The notes under the pieces were generated by a model. It saw only the letters and a program-made list of their open reading frames with translations, was not told the origin of the DNA and did no database searches. A program made the position numbers and the translations under genes. Shown piece after piece: positions 29,501 through 37,285 of a DNA stretch of 64,000 bases. Position 1 is the stretch's first letter; each line of letters begins with the position of its first letter. The stretch comes from Winogradskyella flava (GTDB taxonomy: Bacteria; Bacteroidota; Bacteroidia; Flavobacteriales; Flavobacteriaceae). The stretch spans positions 124,001 to 188,000 of the forward strand of contig NZ_JACLCP010000001.1 of NCBI RefSeq assembly GCF_014243395.1, written 5' to 3'.

Positions 29501-29840
29501 TATCATCTTCTACTTCTGCGTCTTCTGTGATATCTTCGAATACAAAGTTGCCCTTGTTAAGATATAATGTATTTGAACTTTGATTCGAAGTAAAGTAAAT
29601 ATCCTCTAAGCCATCGTTATTAATATCTCCAACTGCAACTCCTCCTCCATTATAGATATAGCTGTAATTTAAAAAATTGAAGTCTACAGTTTCTTCTATT
29701 TTGTTTTCAAAATCTATGTTGGAGTGACTTGCCGGAATTTTAGTAAATAAAGTATTTGAGTTATCCTGATAAGGCGTTTTATGATCCTTACAATTGAAGC
29801 ATATTAGCAATAGTAGAAAAAGATACTTTCTAAAGGCCAT
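26568..29840 (-). CDS. Large FG-GAP/VCBS-repeat lipoprotein with ASPIC/UnbV domain
   Basis: The 1090-residue protein begins with a lipoprotein-like signal (Cys17 in FNCKDH) and has many FG-GAP/VCBS blades with calcium-type DxDxDG loops (for example DINNDGLEDIYF, DYDKDGDLDMYLV, DYDGDGDEDYFVG), an ASPIC/UnbV domain in the middle (about 500-590, GIGSRVEVYTKETRQLKELY and LNFGLGES) and a second set of blades. The layout resembles CRTAC1-like proteins. It is probably a surface beta-propeller adhesion or binding protein; the ligand is unknown. The AraC-type gene starts 10 bp later. No enzyme motif is visible. Confidence 0.85.
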   Translation of the reverse strand: MAFRKYLFLLLLICFNCKDHKTPYQDNSNTLFTKIPASHSNIDFENKIEETVDFNFLNYSYIYNGGGVAVGDINNDGLEDIYFTSNQSSNTLYLNKGNFVFEDITEDAEVEDDKGWTTGVTMVDINNDGWLDIYVCKSGSLDSRSARQNKLYINQRDNTFKDEALKYGLKEYSFSTQAYFLDYDKDGDLDMYLVNHSTDSNTNSLILSPQQQASLKTDSRDILFNNDNGTYKNVSSASGISKLKAWGLSASIGDFNNDSWPDIYVANDFLEPDVLYINNKDGTFTDEILTRFKHMSANSMGSDFADINNDLQPDLLVLDMMAADRKRGKENMATMSTAKFNRIVNKGWHHQYMSNMLQLNYGNGSFAEIGQFSGVAKTDWSWAPLIADFDNDGFNDIFITNGIEKDIANQDFKQTILGKNLRNNREQTFNEAKDLIPSAKLSNYMFINNRDYTFRDSSFDFGFEAKLNSNGAVYADLDNDGDLDLVLNNQSDKASIYRNNSKANYIKISLKGSGNNINGIGSRVEVYTKETRQLKELYASRGYQSSVSDKLNFGLGESEVIDSLRIIWSDNKTQVLTNIKANQSLTLSYNEATITATKKETEKALFQSVSPSSLGISYKHRSVKFDDYNLQLLLPQKQSTIDNALAIADVNSDGLDDFFVGNTMGYPAELYIQNNSGSFYKVNQNLFENDKAYNDNNALFFDADGDNDLDLYLASGNYSQEAHSALLQDRLYINDGEGNFSKGRLPKMLTITKAIAANDFDSDGDLDLFIGGRVVSGQYPKAPKSYVLENRNGTFINVTSKHAEAFNTLGLVNDAIFSDYDNDGDSDLIVVGEWMPVTIFKNDKGLFKEVDLPTNEKAGWFQTIKAIDYDGDGDEDYFVGNFGENNKFHPTEEKPLHIYANHFDDNESYDMALTKESEGVLFPIRGKECSSQQTPFLNKKIGTFSEFANSNIMDIYGRENIESALHLEASSFSSYYIRNIGNGNFEFNPLPNQSQFGPTLDFHFLDLNKDGSVEVFGVGNIYDSEVETIRYDASQGYILTKDNDQITLYKDFVRFSNGDVKAIESVFIKGELHLLLLNANQELTILKLKK

Positions 29841-29897
29841 TTTTATGAAGTTCTTAAAAGCATCTCTTTGATCGCAGTATGTATGCTCTATTTAACA

Positions 29898-30617
29898 TTA
29901 GTTCCCAACCAAAGTATCCGTTCCCAAATACTTGTCATCTTTATTATAATACCAAGCACGTACTTTTGGCATTTTAATACTATTTACACTAGCTTCTTCA
30001 TTGAGTAATATATATTCGCCAGTATCTGGATTTTCTTTGCCTTTGTCATCGGTTTTAAAGAATTGATAGACTTCCATGGCATAAGTTGTGGGGTCAAAAT
30101 AAAAGTACCAGACATCACTACCAACAGCTTCGTCGTAAGTGATTTTTAATACCAGATACGCTTTACCTTTAAAAGTTTTCTTTTCAATCGTTTCGCTCAA
30201 GTTTGTTCCAGGGTCATTCAGTTTCATTGGCAAACCGTAAAGATACGTATAGTAGTTTTTGTATAGATTGGCTCTATCACAAGACATTCTCTTCTCTTTG
30301 GCGCTTACACTATCCAAGACTTTACCATTATATGCCATTATACATTTACTCTTGTCTATTGTATAAGTTGTGGTAATTGAATCTCTTGTTGCCTTAACAC
30401 TAAAATATTCAGTTGGTAAATTTATCTCGATGACACTAGTGCGTTTTGAAGTATTTGGCGTGGTCATTTCTACTGTAAAAGAGGAATCAAAACTTCCCCA
30501 TTCATTATTTGGATCATGATAGGAGATACTTTTGTCCAATATTTGTTTTGCTGTAAGGTTTTGACTCAAGCAAGCCATTGATGATAGTATGGTGAGAAAG
30601 AACAGGCTAAATTTCAT
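29898..30617 (-). CDS. Secreted DUF6503-like protein
   Basis: Using the ATG at 30617 the protein has 239 residues and starts MKFSLFFLTILSSMACLSQN, a good signal peptide; a longer reading frame start at 30671 would lie inside a terminator and is rejected. Segments TAKQILDKSISYHDPNNEWGSF and LVLKITYDEAVGSDVWYFYFD match a lipoprotein-localisation-like beta fold seen in the DUF6503 group. No catalytic residues are evident. It may carry a lipid or a hydrophobic compound in the periplasm (inference). It is separated from the OmpA gene by the terminator, so it probably has its own promoter. Confidence 0.72.
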   Translation of the reverse strand: MKFSLFFLTILSSMACLSQNLTAKQILDKSISYHDPNNEWGSFDSSFTVEMTTPNTSKRTSVIEINLPTEYFSVKATRDSITTTYTIDKSKCIMAYNGKVLDSVSAKEKRMSCDRANLYKNYYTYLYGLPMKLNDPGTNLSETIEKKTFKGKAYLVLKITYDEAVGSDVWYFYFDPTTYAMEVYQFFKTDDKGKENPDTGEYILLNEEASVNSIKMPKVRAWYYNKDDKYLGTDTLVGN

Positions 30618-30653
30618 ACTTTGATTGTTTCTTTGCAAATTACAAATTAAGCC

Positions 30654-30698
30654 ATAAAAAAAAGCATCCAATGCCGAACTTTACGGGAGGATGCTTTT
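30654..30698 (-). terminator. Terminator after the OmpA-family gene
   Basis: AAAAGCATCC (30660-30669) pairs with GGATGCTTTT (30689-30698), 10 bp perfect with a 19-base loop, and on the minus strand the stem is followed by a run of T. It ends the OmpA transcript and fixes the start choice for the next gene. Confidence 0.8.
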
Positions 30699-30722
30699 AC
30701 TAAATTTAGATAGATTTGTGGA

Positions 30723-31574
30723 TTATTTTGCTTCCATTAAAGCAAAAAACTTGTCTATATTAGGCATTAAAATAATACGTGTTCTACGATTTTTAGCTCT
30801 ATTTTGTCTTGAGTCATTTTCTACCAAAGGTTGGTAGCTACTGCGACCTGATGCAATCAATTGCTCTGGCGCCACTTTAAACTGCTTTTGTAATTTTCTA
30901 ACTACAGAGGTAGCACGCAACACACTTAAGTCCCAGTTATCTGCAATTTTCTCAGTGTTAATACTTCTAGAATCCGTATGACCTTCGACCATAACGTCCA
31001 AGCTTGGCTCAGAATTAATAACGTCTGCTAATTTTTTTAAGATTTTATCGGCTTTATTTCCAACTCTATAGCTTGCCGTGTTAAACAACATATCATCAGC
31101 AATAGAAATCATTACTACAGTTTCATTGATATCTACAACGATATCTTCATCTTCATTTAAATCACTTGTATCTATAGCCTTACTCAAATTATACTGAACA
31201 GCTAAGTTCATAGAATCTTTTAATGTTTTAGCATTGGCTAATTTTTCTGGATCCACATTTTGAAGCGTTTCACGCATTTTCTCTTGGCTAAGTCCTGAAG
31301 TCACCGTTCCATCCTCAGATAGCTTGAACTTTGCCTTATTTTCAATAGTCAGTCCCTCAACATCCTCATTTAAAGATTGTATTTTAGAATTGTACTCATT
31401 AACGCGAGCTTCAATAACTGCGAATTTATTTTCTAGATCTTCCTTTTCTACACGTGTTTTAGTAAGTTCACTTTGTATTTCTCCTTTTTCTTGTTCTAAG
31501 GCTAAATATTTTTTCTTTGAAACACAAGAGCTTAGTAAAAGTGCGGTTACAAATAGGATCGAAATTTTTTTCAT
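30723..31574 (-). CDS. OmpA-family lipoprotein
   Basis: With the ATG at 31574 the product has 283 residues: lipobox LLSSC (Cys17), a coiled-coil stretch (about 24-75, ALEQEKGEIQSELTKTRVEK), and a C-terminal OmpA-like peptidoglycan-binding domain (about 150-275) with VMVEGHTDSRS, NWDLSVLRATSVVR and NRAKNRRTRIILMP. It probably tethers the outer membrane to peptidoglycan. The ORF reaches upstream to 31631 but that start lacks the signal peptide. It lies downstream of the PiT transporter but behind a terminator, so it is probably its own unit. Confidence 0.9.
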   Translation of the reverse strand: MKKISILFVTALLLSSCVSKKKYLALEQEKGEIQSELTKTRVEKEDLENKFAVIEARVNEYNSKIQSLNEDVEGLTIENKAKFKLSEDGTVTSGLSQEKMRETLQNVDPEKLANAKTLKDSMNLAVQYNLSKAIDTSDLNEDEDIVVDINETVVMISIADDMLFNTASYRVGNKADKILKKLADVINSEPSLDVMVEGHTDSRSINTEKIADNWDLSVLRATSVVRKLQKQFKVAPEQLIASGRSSYQPLVENDSRQNRAKNRRTRIILMPNIDKFFALMEAK

Positions 31575-31671
31575 GTTTAAGTTTTTGGTTAATTGATTCA
31601 ATACAATTACATATACGTCGAAATTAAACACTTGGATGTTTGAATAATGATTTATTTAAATTTAGTTTTAC

Positions 31672-31708
31672 CCAAATAAAAATGCCCTAGTATTTATACT
31701 AAGGCATT
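31672..31708 (-). terminator. Terminator after the PiT transporter gene
   Basis: AATGCCCTAGTA (31681-31692) pairs with TACTAAGGCATT (31697-31708), the one non-Watson-Crick position being a G-U pair on the minus strand. The T-rich sequence lies downstream on the minus strand. It ends the phosphate-transporter transcript. Confidence 0.75.
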
Positions 31709-31729
31709 GATTTTATTCCGTTTTTAATT

Positions 31730-34006
31730 TTATTCCTCTTGTTCTGAACTGCTTAGTTGTGCTGGCTCTACAGAACTATCATGAGAATGATAATACTCTT
31801 CTAAAAGGTTCATCATTGCAGTGAGTAAATCCTTTGTTTCCAAAAGTAAACTAAAGTATAGCGTTGTGTTTTTAGGACTAGATTCCTCATTTCTGGTCCG
31901 CTCCACTTGCTTTTGAATTTTTTCCCTTACCAAATCAAATGCTTTTGACTTGTCGGTCAAGATAGCACCAATCATTTCGAAAGACCTGGATTCGAATGCC
32001 GTTTGGGTAGTCTTGAATAATTCTTCTAAATGCTCATCCAAATCCTTAAGCTCTTTAATTTGGCTAAACTTTAGCTTCTTATGATTATTATTAACATGTT
32101 TATGACTGGCTTTGGAAATGTATTCCAATGACTGCGTCATATCTTGTAAATGACCTAAAATATTAATATAAAAATTACTAGCTGAGACACTTGGCTCTTC
32201 AAGGTTTCGAATAAAATAGAATATATTGTCCTTAAGGTCGTCTACTTCCTTAGACAGTTTATCAATTTGTCTTCTATTCTTTTTAAGTAGTTTTAAATCC
32301 TGTATAGCTAAACCGTTGATTGCAGAAGTGTAAATTCTATTACCTCTTTTTACAACGTTAGCGATGTTTGATGCACTCTCATGAATAACACCTTGTGTGG
32401 AACTGCTCTCTGCTTTTTCAAGCTGATCTTCTTCACGCATCATTCTAGAACTCTTTCTGTGCGACAAGTAACTTCTAATTAAAAGTAGGACAGCTAAAAC
32501 TAATAGGCCGACTAAAGCATAACCTTCACCATAATACAAAATATAGGCCATTATGGACGCCGCTACAAAAGCACTGAAAGCCGTAAAAAACCAACCTCCT
32601 ATAACATTTAGTACACCTGCAACTCTATACACAGCACTTTCACTTCCCCAAGCTCTGTCTGCCAAAGATGTCCCCATAGCTACCATAAAAGTGACATAAG
32701 TTGTGGACAAAGGCAACTTCATGGAAGTCGCAATAGAGATGAGTACGCTTGCTACCATCAAATTTACTGCCGCTCTAACCAAGTCAAATGCAGGCATATC
32801 TTGTGCCTTTGCTACAATTTTTGGCTTGATGAATTGATTATTGGACCAGTTTTTAAAAGATTCTGGAAGAATGTTATTAACAGCATCGTTGAGGCCAATT
32901 GTTAGCCTTACGATGTTCCTAGATAAATAATTAGGTTCAAAACGTTCTTTGGTTTCGTCCTGTCTAGAAAGATCTACCGATGTTTTAACAACAGCCTTAG
33001 CTTTACTCGAAAACCAGAGGGTCAAAACCATAATTAAACCAGCAATAAGCAGCAGATAAGGCTCTGTCTGCACAGGTTCTCCCAAGGCTGTCATGACATA
33101 GTCAGTAGCTCCCACACCACTTGCCGACCATACCTCGTAAGAATTGTAAGCCGCAATAGGTACACCAATAAAATTTACTAAATCATTTCCTGCAAAAGCC
33201 ACAGCCAAAGCAAATGTACCTACAATAATAATTAGGGTAAATATTTTAGCATTTAAAAGTCTAATTGCAAGAAAAGATAAAATGGTAAATGTCAAAAAGC
33301 TTATACCTATAAAAGTCAAAGGGTTTGAACTCAAAAACTCTTTTACGGATGGTGGCATAAAAGCCGCATTTTTAAGCCCTTTTACAATAATGAAATACAT
33401 TATCGAAGTAATAGCAAAGCCACTGAAAATTGCGCTGTAAGCGATAGGTTTTTCTTCAAACTTAAAGGATAAAAGAAGCCTTGAAATATATTGTATTACG
33501 GCACCAATAGTGAAAGCTACGACTACAGATAGCAATATACCCAGAATAATTTCTATGGCTTTTTCATTATTAATATAATTAGTTAAATCTGCAATGGATT
33601 GTGAGTCATCAGAATATACCTTAATTAGTGCTACAGCAACAGACGCTCCTAAAAGTTCAAAAACAATTGATACTGTTGTAGAGGTTGGTAAACCTAAAGT
33701 GTTAAAGAAGTCTAGCAAAAGTATGTCCGTGAGCATTACGGCCATAAAAATGACCATAATTTCATTAAACATAAATTCACCAGGATTAAATATACCTTTA
33801 CGTGCAACTTCCATCATGCCACTTGAAGTCATAGCTCCTACAGCGACACCAATGCTGGCAACAATCATAATGGTCCTAAAGGAAACTGCCTTAGAACCTA
33901 TTGCAGAATTTAAGAAATTAACAGCATCATTACTTACACCAACCACTAAATCTGCAACGGCCAAAAAAGCCAAAGCAGCAAGCATATAGACATAAAGGTT
34001 TTCCAT
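31730..34006 (-). CDS. PiT-family inorganic phosphate transporter with PhoU-like C-terminal domain
   Basis: A phosphate permease of the PiT (Na+ or H+ coupled) family. With the ATG at 34006 it has 758 residues. The two PiT repeats carry the family signatures VGVSNDAVNFLNSAIGSK (residues about 20-40), VAFAGNDLVNFIGV, and LPLSTTYVTFMVAMGTSLADR. Many hydrophobic helices run to about residue 530, followed by a soluble helical tail (about 560-750, with NRRQIDKLSKEVDDLKDN) resembling a PhoU/DUF47 domain, which in the family is linked to phosphate control. The 5' neighbours encode a DUF2490 protein and an unknown secreted protein, probably co-transcribed (71 bp gap). Confidence 0.9.
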   Translation of the reverse strand: MENLYVYMLAALAFLAVADLVVGVSNDAVNFLNSAIGSKAVSFRTIMIVASIGVAVGAMTSSGMMEVARKGIFNPGEFMFNEIMVIFMAVMLTDILLLDFFNTLGLPTSTTVSIVFELLGASVAVALIKVYSDDSQSIADLTNYINNEKAIEIILGILLSVVVAFTIGAVIQYISRLLLSFKFEEKPIAYSAIFSGFAITSIMYFIIVKGLKNAAFMPPSVKEFLSSNPLTFIGISFLTFTILSFLAIRLLNAKIFTLIIIVGTFALAVAFAGNDLVNFIGVPIAAYNSYEVWSASGVGATDYVMTALGEPVQTEPYLLLIAGLIMVLTLWFSSKAKAVVKTSVDLSRQDETKERFEPNYLSRNIVRLTIGLNDAVNNILPESFKNWSNNQFIKPKIVAKAQDMPAFDLVRAAVNLMVASVLISIATSMKLPLSTTYVTFMVAMGTSLADRAWGSESAVYRVAGVLNVIGGWFFTAFSAFVAASIMAYILYYGEGYALVGLLVLAVLLLIRSYLSHRKSSRMMREEDQLEKAESSSTQGVIHESASNIANVVKRGNRIYTSAINGLAIQDLKLLKKNRRQIDKLSKEVDDLKDNIFYFIRNLEEPSVSASNFYINILGHLQDMTQSLEYISKASHKHVNNNHKKLKFSQIKELKDLDEHLEELFKTTQTAFESRSFEMIGAILTDKSKAFDLVREKIQKQVERTRNEESSPKNTTLYFSLLLETKDLLTAMMNLLEEYYHSHDSSVEPAQLSSSEQEE

Positions 34007-34077
34007 GTAAACAGAAAATAAAATTGCACGCAAAATACTTCAATTATTTTGAATGACACATTATCTAATTGTTATTT

Positions 34078-34764
34078 TTAGACTTTTAGAATGAATGAGG
34101 TTAATAAGAATAATTTTTCTTCAGTCTCTATATTGAATGCCTCAAAACGATATTCCAAACCTAGCTGAAACTTTAGTTTTTCGGAAAAAAGCCAACCCAA
34201 TTGAGCTGTCGTTCTATGGTCCAATTCAGGCTTCATATTTTTACTTGCACTGAGCAGGGCTTCCATGGATGCTACCAAGTAACTTTCGCCGATATCTAGT
34301 TTTTCGCCATTCAGCGGAAAATCCATTGCAAATCGATAGCGAGAACGGAGTATCGTAAAGTCCTCAAGAATCCGCTGTTCAAATCGTATTCTATGTCCAA
34401 ATCGTAAAGCCAAATTTTTCTTAATATAGTTGAATTGTTGGGTCAATCTTAATTCGTTACTACCACCATCAATAGATTCCCTAACACGATATTGAACTCC
34501 CAAACTTAAACTGTGATTATAGTCGAGATTTAAGGTTGAGAAGTGAACAACATCCAACTGCCTATTCTCAAAATTAAAGGTATCATCTTGATATAGATAA
34601 TATCTAGAGCGTACAGAAAAATTGAACTTATAATCACTACTTAACTGATGATTTAGTGCAATTTCTGTTTCCCCCAAACTTTCAAAATCATTTTGTGAAA
34701 AGAGACTCCATCCTAAAAAATAAAAAAGGCTTACAAGAAGAATCTTAGTATAGAACGTGCTCAT
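34078..34764 (-). CDS. DUF2490 family outer-membrane beta-barrel protein
   Basis: The 228-residue protein has a signal peptide (1-23) and a series of amphipathic beta strands (FNFSVRSRYYLYQDDTF, LALRFGHRIRFEQRIL, KFQLGLEYRFEAFN), the DUF2490 pattern, with a hydrophobic final strand (FLLTSFILKV). It is probably a small outer-membrane barrel of unknown function. Its start overlaps the upstream gene by 20 bp, so translation is probably coupled. The PiT gene lies 71 bp downstream, placing it in the phosphate group. Confidence 0.78.
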   Translation of the reverse strand: MSTFYTKILLVSLFYFLGWSLFSQNDFESLGETEIALNHQLSSDYKFNFSVRSRYYLYQDDTFNFENRQLDVVHFSTLNLDYNHSLSLGVQYRVRESIDGGSNELRLTQQFNYIKKNLALRFGHRIRFEQRILEDFTILRSRYRFAMDFPLNGEKLDIGESYLVASMEALLSASKNMKPELDHRTTAQLGWLFSEKLKFQLGLEYRFEAFNIETEEKLFLLTSFILKV

Positions 34765-35332
34765 ACGACGTTGGGTTTAGGATTCTAGAATTTTTAAACA
34801 GTCCTTTATCATTAAATGTAAATTCTCTAATCTCCCTCCTTTTTTTCTGTCTTACTTCAGCGATGATTTCAAAATTCGGAACTAACAAAGAAGCATCCGA
34901 TAATGCCTCATTGATAAATTGAGATGCGGATTTCTCGACGCTGTAAACGAATTGCTTTTGGATTTTAATGAGTTTGTGTTTGTCAAATGCTTGTTTCAAA
35001 AATCGCTCTATCTCTGTTTTAGATTTCTCTTCAATTCTTTTGAATCTAGTCGTAATTTCAATGTCTTCTATAATGCCATCTTCAGAGAATTCCAAACTGT
35101 AACGTTGCTTATTATATTTAAACTTGACCTCAAAACTATGTTTATCTCCATCAGTCTCTTTATAAAATTTAATCCGTTTACAGGCTTCGGGTAGTGCTTG
35201 CACAACAGGTATAGCCAACTCAGGAAATTCAGAAATTTTTATACGCTCTTCTCTCTCATTCTTTGTTTGGCCAATTGAGAACTGTGCGAATAGTACCATT
35301 GAAAAGCATAGCATCGAAAAATTCAATTTCAT
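34745..35332 (-). CDS. Secreted protein of unknown function upstream of the DUF2490 and PiT genes
   Basis: The 195-residue protein is not recognised. It has a signal peptide (1-21, SIGQ), a beta-rich middle (KHSFEVKFKYNKQRYSLEF, then EDGIIEDIEI) and a long charged helix segment with many Lys and Glu (RFKRIEEKSKTEIERFLKQAF). The repeated beta-hairpin followed by a charged helix recalls PepSY-like secreted domains, but the match is too weak to call. It overlaps the DUF2490 gene by 20 bp and probably heads the transcript that leads into the PiT gene, with the shared 35519-35539 box upstream. Confidence 0.65.
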   Translation of the reverse strand: MKLNFSMLCFSMVLFAQFSIGQTKNEREERIKISEFPELAIPVVQALPEACKRIKFYKETDGDKHSFEVKFKYNKQRYSLEFSEDGIIEDIEITTRFKRIEEKSKTEIERFLKQAFDKHKLIKIQKQFVYSVEKSASQFINEALSDASLLVPNFEIIAEVRQKKRREIREFTFNDKGLFKNSRILNPTSYEHVLY

Positions 35333-35518
35333 TTTATTTTCTATTTAATTGAGAGCATGATATTACTTACTAGTAGATACTTTTATGACTTTTAAAACAT
35401 GACACATACAAATTTAAGTACGTTGCGCCAGAATTAACGCATAAAAAACCAACAAAAAGCAAGTGATAAAATGATAATTTTTAAAATTATAAAGTATTGA
35501 TATTCAGATATGTATATT

Positions 35519-35539
35519 TTTAATGTTAATTTAATGTTA
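35519..35539. promoter_or_regulatory. PhoB/PhoP-type direct-repeat box (site A)
   Basis: TTTAATGTTA occurs twice (35519-35528 and 35530-35539), one base apart, giving an 11-bp period. On the minus strand this reads TAACATTAAAT repeated. The 11-bp period and TTAACA-like half-sites fit the binding pattern of PhoB/PhoP response regulators. It lies between the divergent 35332 (minus) and 35611 (plus) genes, and shares 14 of 18 aligned bases with site B at 40187-40204. Confidence 0.5.
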
Positions 35540-35610
35540 CGCAATTGTTGTTTAAATGTAAAAAAAGCACTAGATTTGTTATGTAATCATTAATTAAAGC
35601 CCAAATAGAT

Positions 35611-35970
35611 ATGAAAAAGATAGTAGTGTTACTAATAATGTTGAGTGTAAGCTTCACCTATGCACAAAAAGAGAGAACATTAAAACTAGATAAAGAAAAG
35701 AATTTAATAGAGGTTACTTACTTCCATGACAATGGAGAAGTTAGTCAAACCGGATTTTACACAGTAGAAGGAAAATTGCATGGAGAATGGAGAAGCTATT
35801 GTAATGAAGGGAATAAATTGATTGCAGCTAAATATGATAATGGAAAAAAAGTAGGAAAGTGGTTCTACTGGAGTGGAGATACATTGAGAGAAGTAGATTA
35901 TTCTGATAACGCTGTTGCTAATGTGAGCGAATGGAAGAGTAGTGGAACATCAGTAGCTTCAAATAGATAG
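35611..35970 (+). CDS. Small secreted MORN-repeat-like protein
   Basis: The 119-residue protein has a signal peptide (1-18, FTYAQ) and repeats of the MORN_2/YwqK type: NGEVSQTGFYTVEGKLHGEW and the shorter NGKKVGKWFYWSGDTLREV. Such proteins are annotated as YwqK-family antitoxins or variants, but no toxin gene is adjacent and the signal peptide argues against a cytoplasmic antitoxin. It is monocistronic, with the 11-bp repeat box 72 bp upstream and a terminator 24 bp downstream. Confidence 0.75.
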   Translation: MKKIVVLLIMLSVSFTYAQKERTLKLDKEKNLIEVTYFHDNGEVSQTGFYTVEGKLHGEWRSYCNEGNKLIAAKYDNGKKVGKWFYWSGDTLREVDYSDNAVANVSEWKSSGTSVASNR

Positions 35971-35993
35971 AGTACGTTAAACTTATTATATAG

Positions 35994-36023
35994 AAAAAGC
36001 ATCCTATTCAGGATGCTTTTTTT
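35994..36023. terminator. Terminator between the MORN-like gene and the beta-helix lipoprotein gene
   Basis: AAAAAGCATCC (35994-36004) pairs with GGATGCTTTTT (36011-36021), 11 bp perfect, 6-base loop, then T-run. Both flanking genes converge here, and the A/T tails on either side could allow use in both directions. Confidence 0.88.
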
Positions 36024-36081
36024 GTTTCTCTAATAGGCTTAGAGCGTATTGTTTGCAAAATGCATAATTCTCATATGGAGA

Positions 36082-37245
36082 TTAGTTTCTCGTCCATCCA
36101 GAATTCCAAGAATTATAATCCGCACCAGTTCCATTACCAACACCACTAAAGAATGAGTTTTCATCAAAGGCACCATTGGTATCATTCTTTAAAGTCAGCA
36201 TAACATCATCAAAGGTAATATCTGAGACACTTGTTTCATTAGCAAGTACGCCTATTCCTGTTTCTTCATCATCAAGATCATATCCTTCTTCAAAACCTTG
36301 AATTAAAACGTTGTTAAATGTAGCTCTAGTTCCTGCTCTTAATCGGATAGCTTCATTGCCGTTACTTGACCCTAAACCATCAATAGTGATATTATTGATT
36401 GTTGGGGCACTCCAAAATACAGGATCTGAATTATTTCCGATATCAGTATTAAAACCATCGCCTTCTATACCTTTATCATGGGATTGTCTATGTTCTATAT
36501 AAACATCTGTAAGTGTACCTGTAAACCCTTCAGTCCAGTCTACAGAATCATCTTGAGCACCTACTACAGAGATGTGGGAAGCATTAACCGTTCCTCCAAA
36601 AAATTCTACACCGTCATCAGCACCTTCAAATGCTTGTATATAATCTATAGTTGTTCCGTTTCCAACGCCATAAAATGAGAAACCGTTATTTTCTGATGCA
36701 GCATCAGCAGCACCACCAGAATATTCTACACGTACATATCTTATAATTCCAGAATTGTCATTTATAATACTACCTCCATAAGGTAATCCTCCAATTTCTG
36801 AAGTAGATGTTGCATCACCACCAACTACTGAATTTATTGGTGCACGACCTAAGACTATTAGACCACCCCAATCTCCTGGATTTGGTGTTGAAGAATTTGA
36901 TGTAAATACAATAGGGTTAGAAGATGTTCCTTCTGCATTAATAACACCACCTTGTTGAATAGCTACATAAACATCTGAACCTGTAGTTGCTCTAACGACC
37001 ACACCTGGTTCTATGGTTAATGTTATGCCTTCTGGTACGATAAGACCACTTGTTAAGTCATAATCAGTTCCAGTTGTAAGCGTTAAATCAGCGTTTAATG
37101 TTCCACCTATTTCAGTGCCGGAAGGATCTGATGGTCCGTCACCACCTTGATTAATTGTTACATCTGCAGTGTCATCTGCTGCACAACCAACAACAAAAAG
37201 CGTTGCAGCTGCGAATAATCCTAAAAGAAATTTGTTTGTTTTCAT
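36082..37245 (-). CDS. Beta-helix lipoprotein partner of the TonB receptor
   Basis: The 387-residue lipoprotein has the lipobox VVGC (Cys21) followed by acidic residues (CAADDTAD), which fits export to the surface. The body is built from repeated short strands with many Gly, Asn and Asp (EGITLTIEPGVVVRATTGSDV, then GDWGGLIVLGRAPIN and GVEFFGGTVNASH), the pattern of right-handed parallel beta-helix proteins. It ends in a Trp-rich stretch (SWNSGWTRN). It starts 40 bp after the TonB receptor gene and is probably its surface ligand-binding partner, playing a SusD-like part although it is not SusD-like in sequence. Confidence 0.78.
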   Translation of the reverse strand: MKTNKFLLGLFAAATLFVVGCAADDTADVTINQGGDGPSDPSGTEIGGTLNADLTLTTGTDYDLTSGLIVPEGITLTIEPGVVVRATTGSDVYVAIQQGGVINAEGTSSNPIVFTSNSSTPNPGDWGGLIVLGRAPINSVVGGDATSTSEIGGLPYGGSIINDNSGIIRYVRVEYSGGAADAASENNGFSFYGVGNGTTIDYIQAFEGADDGVEFFGGTVNASHISVVGAQDDSVDWTEGFTGTLTDVYIEHRQSHDKGIEGDGFNTDIGNNSDPVFWSAPTINNITIDGLGSSNGNEAIRLRAGTRATFNNVLIQGFEEGYDLDDEETGIGVLANETSVSDITFDDVMLTLKNDTNGAFDENSFFSGVGNGTGADYNSWNSGWTRN

Positions 37246-37285
37246 TTTGCTTTGAATTAATTTAATGTTCTTTTTTTGATTGTTT

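Noticed and set aside
35611..35970. MORN-like protein as an antitoxin of a toxin-antitoxin pair
   Set aside because: No toxin gene is adjacent and a signal peptide is present, so the database-style name would be misleading.
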